Made by a program: the position numbers and the translations under genes
In this document: piece by piece, positions 61,827 to 64,000 of the stretch
Position numbering within the stretch: the first letter of the stretch is position 1
Layout: every line of letters starts with the position of its first letter
The notes under the pieces: generated by a model
Told to the model about the DNA's origin: nothing
The model's database searches: none
The model's input: only the letters and a program-made list of their open reading frames with translations
DNA from: Mucilaginibacter xinganensis
GTDB taxonomy: Bacteria; Bacteroidota; Bacteroidia; Sphingobacteriales; Sphingobacteriaceae
Length of the DNA stretch: 64,000 nt
Assembly: GCF_002257585.1 (NCBI RefSeq)
Contig: NZ_CP022743.1
Coordinates: 3,720,001-3,784,000 of the forward strand
Reading direction: 5' to 3'

Positions 61827-62975
61827 GTGGATAAGCCAAGAATTAACTATTTACTCCAAAAATATATAGATGGTTCCATTACCGCCAGTGATAAGCAGGA
61901 GCTTTTGGATTTGTATAAAAAAACAAATCTGGATGATGCCGAGTATCCTGATGACCGGGACAGTGTAAGCAAACGCATGCTTTTGCGGCTGAATAACGAG
62001 ATTCAGCAGAAAAAAACAAAAACAAGCTTTTTCAAATCATGGACATTTAAATCAGCAGCAGCAGCTACACTAATTATTTTAGGCGGATATATTGTTAGCC
62101 GCCAGGTCAGTGATTCTAAGCTATTGACCAGGAAAGCGGCTGAAAAAAAAGAGGTGATGGTTCCCGGGACCAATTTGGCCGTATTGACACTTGGTAACGG
62201 TAAGAAAATATTACTGAATGGTACAACTACCGGAAAGCTGGCTGTTCAGGGAAATACAACTATAACAAAGAATGCAGCAGGACAGATCTCCTACACCGTT
62301 GCCGCCAATAAAGCTGACGCCGAAAACAACGAAGTAACCTTTAACACCATAACCACCCCGATAGGCGGGCAGTTTAGGGTTACTTTGCCCGATGGCAGCA
62401 ATGTTTGGCTCAATGCCGCTTCGTCGCTGAAATACCCAAGCAGGTTTGAAGGCAGCGAACGACATGTTGAATTACACGGTGAAGCTTATTTTGAAATCTT
62501 TAAGAATAAAAATTCTCCGTTTACTGTTAGCGCAGAGAATGTAAACATCAGGGTACTGGGTACTCATTTTAACGTGATGGCTTACAAAAATGAGCCAGCG
62601 GTGAATACCACGTTACTTGAGGGCTCGGTTACGCTAACTTCCGGGCGCAATAACGTCTTTTTAGTCCCTGGTCAGCAGGCTGTTGCTGATCCCAATGCCG
62701 AGAATATCGCCATTCACAATGTTAACGTTGAGGACGCGGTGGCCTGGAAGAACGGATACTTCTCATTCAGAAAACAGAATATCAAAACAGCTATGAATAA
62801 GATCGCAAGATGGTATAATGCAGACGTGGAATACAGCGGAAACGTAAATAATAAATTTTTGGGAGGCTCTGTATCGCGTTCTGAAAATATCTCTGAACTA
62901 TTGAATTACCTGGAATTAACAGGTATCGCAAAATTTAAAATAGACGGAAGGAGGATAACAGTAATATGTAAATAA
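61827..62975 (+). CDS. FecR-type anti-sigma factor
   Basis: 382 residues from a GTG at 61827 (MDKPRINYLLQKYIDGSITA); an in-frame TTG at 61785 adds 14 residues. No ATG is available. The N-terminal helices contact the sigma factor, then a membrane segment (AAAATLIILGGYIVS, about 75-92), then the periplasmic FecR domain: NTITTPIGGQFRVTLPDGSN, VWLNAASSLKYPSRFEGSER and HVELHGEAYFEIFKN. The C-terminal part (NIKTAMNKIARWYNADVEYS) is the second, STN-like domain that receives the signal from the receptor. It holds the sigma factor inactive until the receptor binds its substrate. Confidence 0.93.
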   Translation: MDKPRINYLLQKYIDGSITASDKQELLDLYKKTNLDDAEYPDDRDSVSKRMLLRLNNEIQQKKTKTSFFKSWTFKSAAAATLIILGGYIVSRQVSDSKLLTRKAAEKKEVMVPGTNLAVLTLGNGKKILLNGTTTGKLAVQGNTTITKNAAGQISYTVAANKADAENNEVTFNTITTPIGGQFRVTLPDGSNVWLNAASSLKYPSRFEGSERHVELHGEAYFEIFKNKNSPFTVSAENVNIRVLGTHFNVMAYKNEPAVNTTLLEGSVTLTSGRNNVFLVPGQQAVADPNAENIAIHNVNVEDAVAWKNGYFSFRKQNIKTAMNKIARWYNADVEYSGNVNNKFLGGSVSRSENISELLNYLELTGIAKFKIDGRRITVICK

Positions 62976-62998
62976 AATTACCTAATACTATCTGATAA

Positions 62999-63028
62999 AA
63001 ACCAGGAACGTTGCACCGCCCCTGGTTT
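62999..63028 (+). terminator. Hairpin after the FecR gene
   Basis: Perfect 8-bp arms aaaccagg (62999-63006) and cctggttt (63021-63028), 14-base loop. No clear T run follows, so termination is only possible. It lies between the FecR and SusC genes. Confidence 0.45.
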
Positions 63029-63172
63029 AACAGCATAACTGCTGTATCAGGTGAATGGAGAGATCACTTTAAACAATCAATTACCAATCAACCTAACATC
63101 CAAATGTATAAAAATTTTGCAATTTTTTTTTGCAGGGCATTTCCCTGCAATTACCCTAACATAATCTTAAAA

Positions 63173-64000
63173 ATGAAACTAACGTTTGTTTTTTGTATGT
63201 GCGCTTTATTGCACGTTACAGCAGCTACTTACGGACAAAATATAACGTTGAAAGTTAAAAACGTTTCATTTGAGCAGTTGCTCGAAGACTTAAGCCACCA
63301 AAGCGGCTATCATTTTCTTTATGATGAACAACTGATAAACCAGGGAAGCCGGGTTACTATTGACGTAAAAAACAAGCCACTGGACAAAGTGCTGGTTGAA
63401 TCTTTTGCGGACCAGCCTTTTACCTACGTCATCAAAAACCAAAATGTAATTATTACCATTAAAAACAAGATAAACCCAAGTACATTATCCGTGCCGGCTA
63501 CCATTACCGTTACCGGACAGGTTAATGATGAAAAGGCCCAGCCATTACCAGGTGTAAGCATCAAGGTTAAGGGGACTACACTGGGTACCGTAACAGGAAC
63601 CGATGGCAAATACACTATTTCGGGAGTAAAAACCGATGCAGTACTGGTTTTTAGCTTTATCGGCTATTCAAGTAAAGAAATACCGGTTGCCGGGCAAACC
63701 TCACTAGATGTGGCGCTCGCCCCGCAGACCGGCACACTTAACGATGTAGTAGTAGTTGGTTACGGAACGCAAAAGAAAGCCACCCTTACCGGTTCAGTAT
63801 CTGCCGTTAAAGGCGAAGATTTGACCCAGGCACCCGTTGCCAGTACGATTAATACACTCGCCGGACGCCTCCCCGGCTTAGTCTCACTGCAGTCAACAGG
63901 GCAGCCGGGTGCAGATCAGGCAGTAATCAGTATCCGTGGTTTTGGCCAGGCGTTATGGATTGTAGATGGCGTTGAATCAAACTTTAATAACATTGACCCA
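63173..64000 (+). CDS. SusC/RagA TonB-dependent receptor with STN domain, N-terminal part
   Basis: Partial gene. From the ATG at 63173 the frame stays open for 276 codons to the window's last base. The signal peptide MKLTFVFCMCALLHVTAATY is followed by an STN domain (about 22-100, with FEQLLEDLSHQSGYHFLYDE), which talks to FecR. Then come a carboxypeptidase-regulatory-like domain (PGVSIKVKGTTLGTVTGTDG) and the TonB box and plug (DVVVVGYGTQKKATLTGSVS, QAVISIRGFGQALWIVDGVE). The STN domain and the FecI/FecR genes upstream make this the sensing receptor of the locus. A SusD gene is expected beyond the window. Confidence 0.93.
   Translation, partial: MKLTFVFCMCALLHVTAATYGQNITLKVKNVSFEQLLEDLSHQSGYHFLYDEQLINQGSRVTIDVKNKPLDKVLVESFADQPFTYVIKNQNVIITIKNKINPSTLSVPATITVTGQVNDEKAQPLPGVSIKVKGTTLGTVTGTDGKYTISGVKTDAVLVFSFIGYSSKEIPVAGQTSLDVALAPQTGTLNDVVVVGYGTQKKATLTGSVSAVKGEDLTQAPVASTINTLAGRLPGLVSLQSTGQPGADQAVISIRGFGQALWIVDGVESNFNNIDP

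Noticed and set aside
1..64000. Prophage or conjugative-element genes (tra, terminase, capsid, transposase)
   Set aside because: None could be recognised. The only mobile-element traces are the integrase remnant and the tRNA-end duplication.

Overview
The window looks like a chromosomal segment of a Bacteroidota bacterium, most likely family Sphingobacteriaceae (Mucilaginibacter/Pedobacter type; the genus is an inference). Supporting signs are SusC/SusD pairs, a FecI-like sigma factor and FecR anti-sigma factor next to an STN-type SusC, a DUF2723 (GT117) protein, an OMP receptor with a carboxypeptidase-regulatory-like N-terminus, many secreted proteins with short N-terminal signals, and a tRNA promoter of the Bacteroidota form TTTG-N19-TAnnTTTG. 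The two ends cut through two different SusC genes.

Layout. 1-3.7 kb: end of a SusC gene, its SusD-like partner and a strong terminator hairpin. 3.8-5.1 kb: a VOC protein followed by two frameshifted small genes, one of them a decayed RNA-polymerase-alpha-CTD-like protein. 5.2 kb: ferritin. 5.8-14.0 kb: six genes in a row on the minus strand (polysaccharide deacetylase, dual-specificity phosphatase, acyltransferase 3, GT39/ArnT-like transferase, GH20, GH30-like), which looks like a glycan-processing or envelope cluster. 14.3-18.4 kb: a histidine kinase, then a minus-strand AraC/PNPOx/NTF2/AhpD-like group. 18.6-26.8 kb: a small conserved-looking ORF, a DUF5077/DUF3472 protein, a 999-residue putative glycosidase, a DUF2027-Smr protein and an M1 peptidase. 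26.8-33.7 kb: YtxH, cold-shock protein, HAD phosphatase, a lipoprotein, an SDR and lysC-lysA. 33.8-41.8 kb: GH29 fucosidase, a type III PKS with an ICMT-like methyltransferase, a small beta-barrel protein, a GT117 protein and small hypotheticals. 42-49.4 kb: NTF2-like protein, cysS, a 2OG-Fe(II) oxygenase, a glutamine-rich repeat protein, thioredoxin and two paired ferritin-like proteins.

50.5-57.5 kb looks like a small decayed integrated island. An intact tRNA-Val(UAC) is followed by a truncated tyrosine integrase, and the last bases of the tRNA plus its terminator reappear about 6.8 kb away. Between the two copies lie an unrecognised secreted protein with a metallopeptidase-like histidine pattern, a LytS/LytTR two-component pair and a divergent TonB-dependent receptor-like protein. 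A degenerate tRNA-Arg-like sequence lies further on near 59.3 kb.

57.6-64 kb: a phospholipase C-type phosphoesterase, a lipoprotein of the metallo-beta-lactamase fold, a tandem 115-bp non-coding repeat, then FecI-like sigma, FecR and the first 276 codons of an STN-type SusC. In that last group the receptor is expected to sense its substrate and signal through FecR to the sigma factor.

I see no CRISPR array, rRNA operon, intact transposase or phage structural gene. All family names come from reading the sequences by eye; no database search was run.
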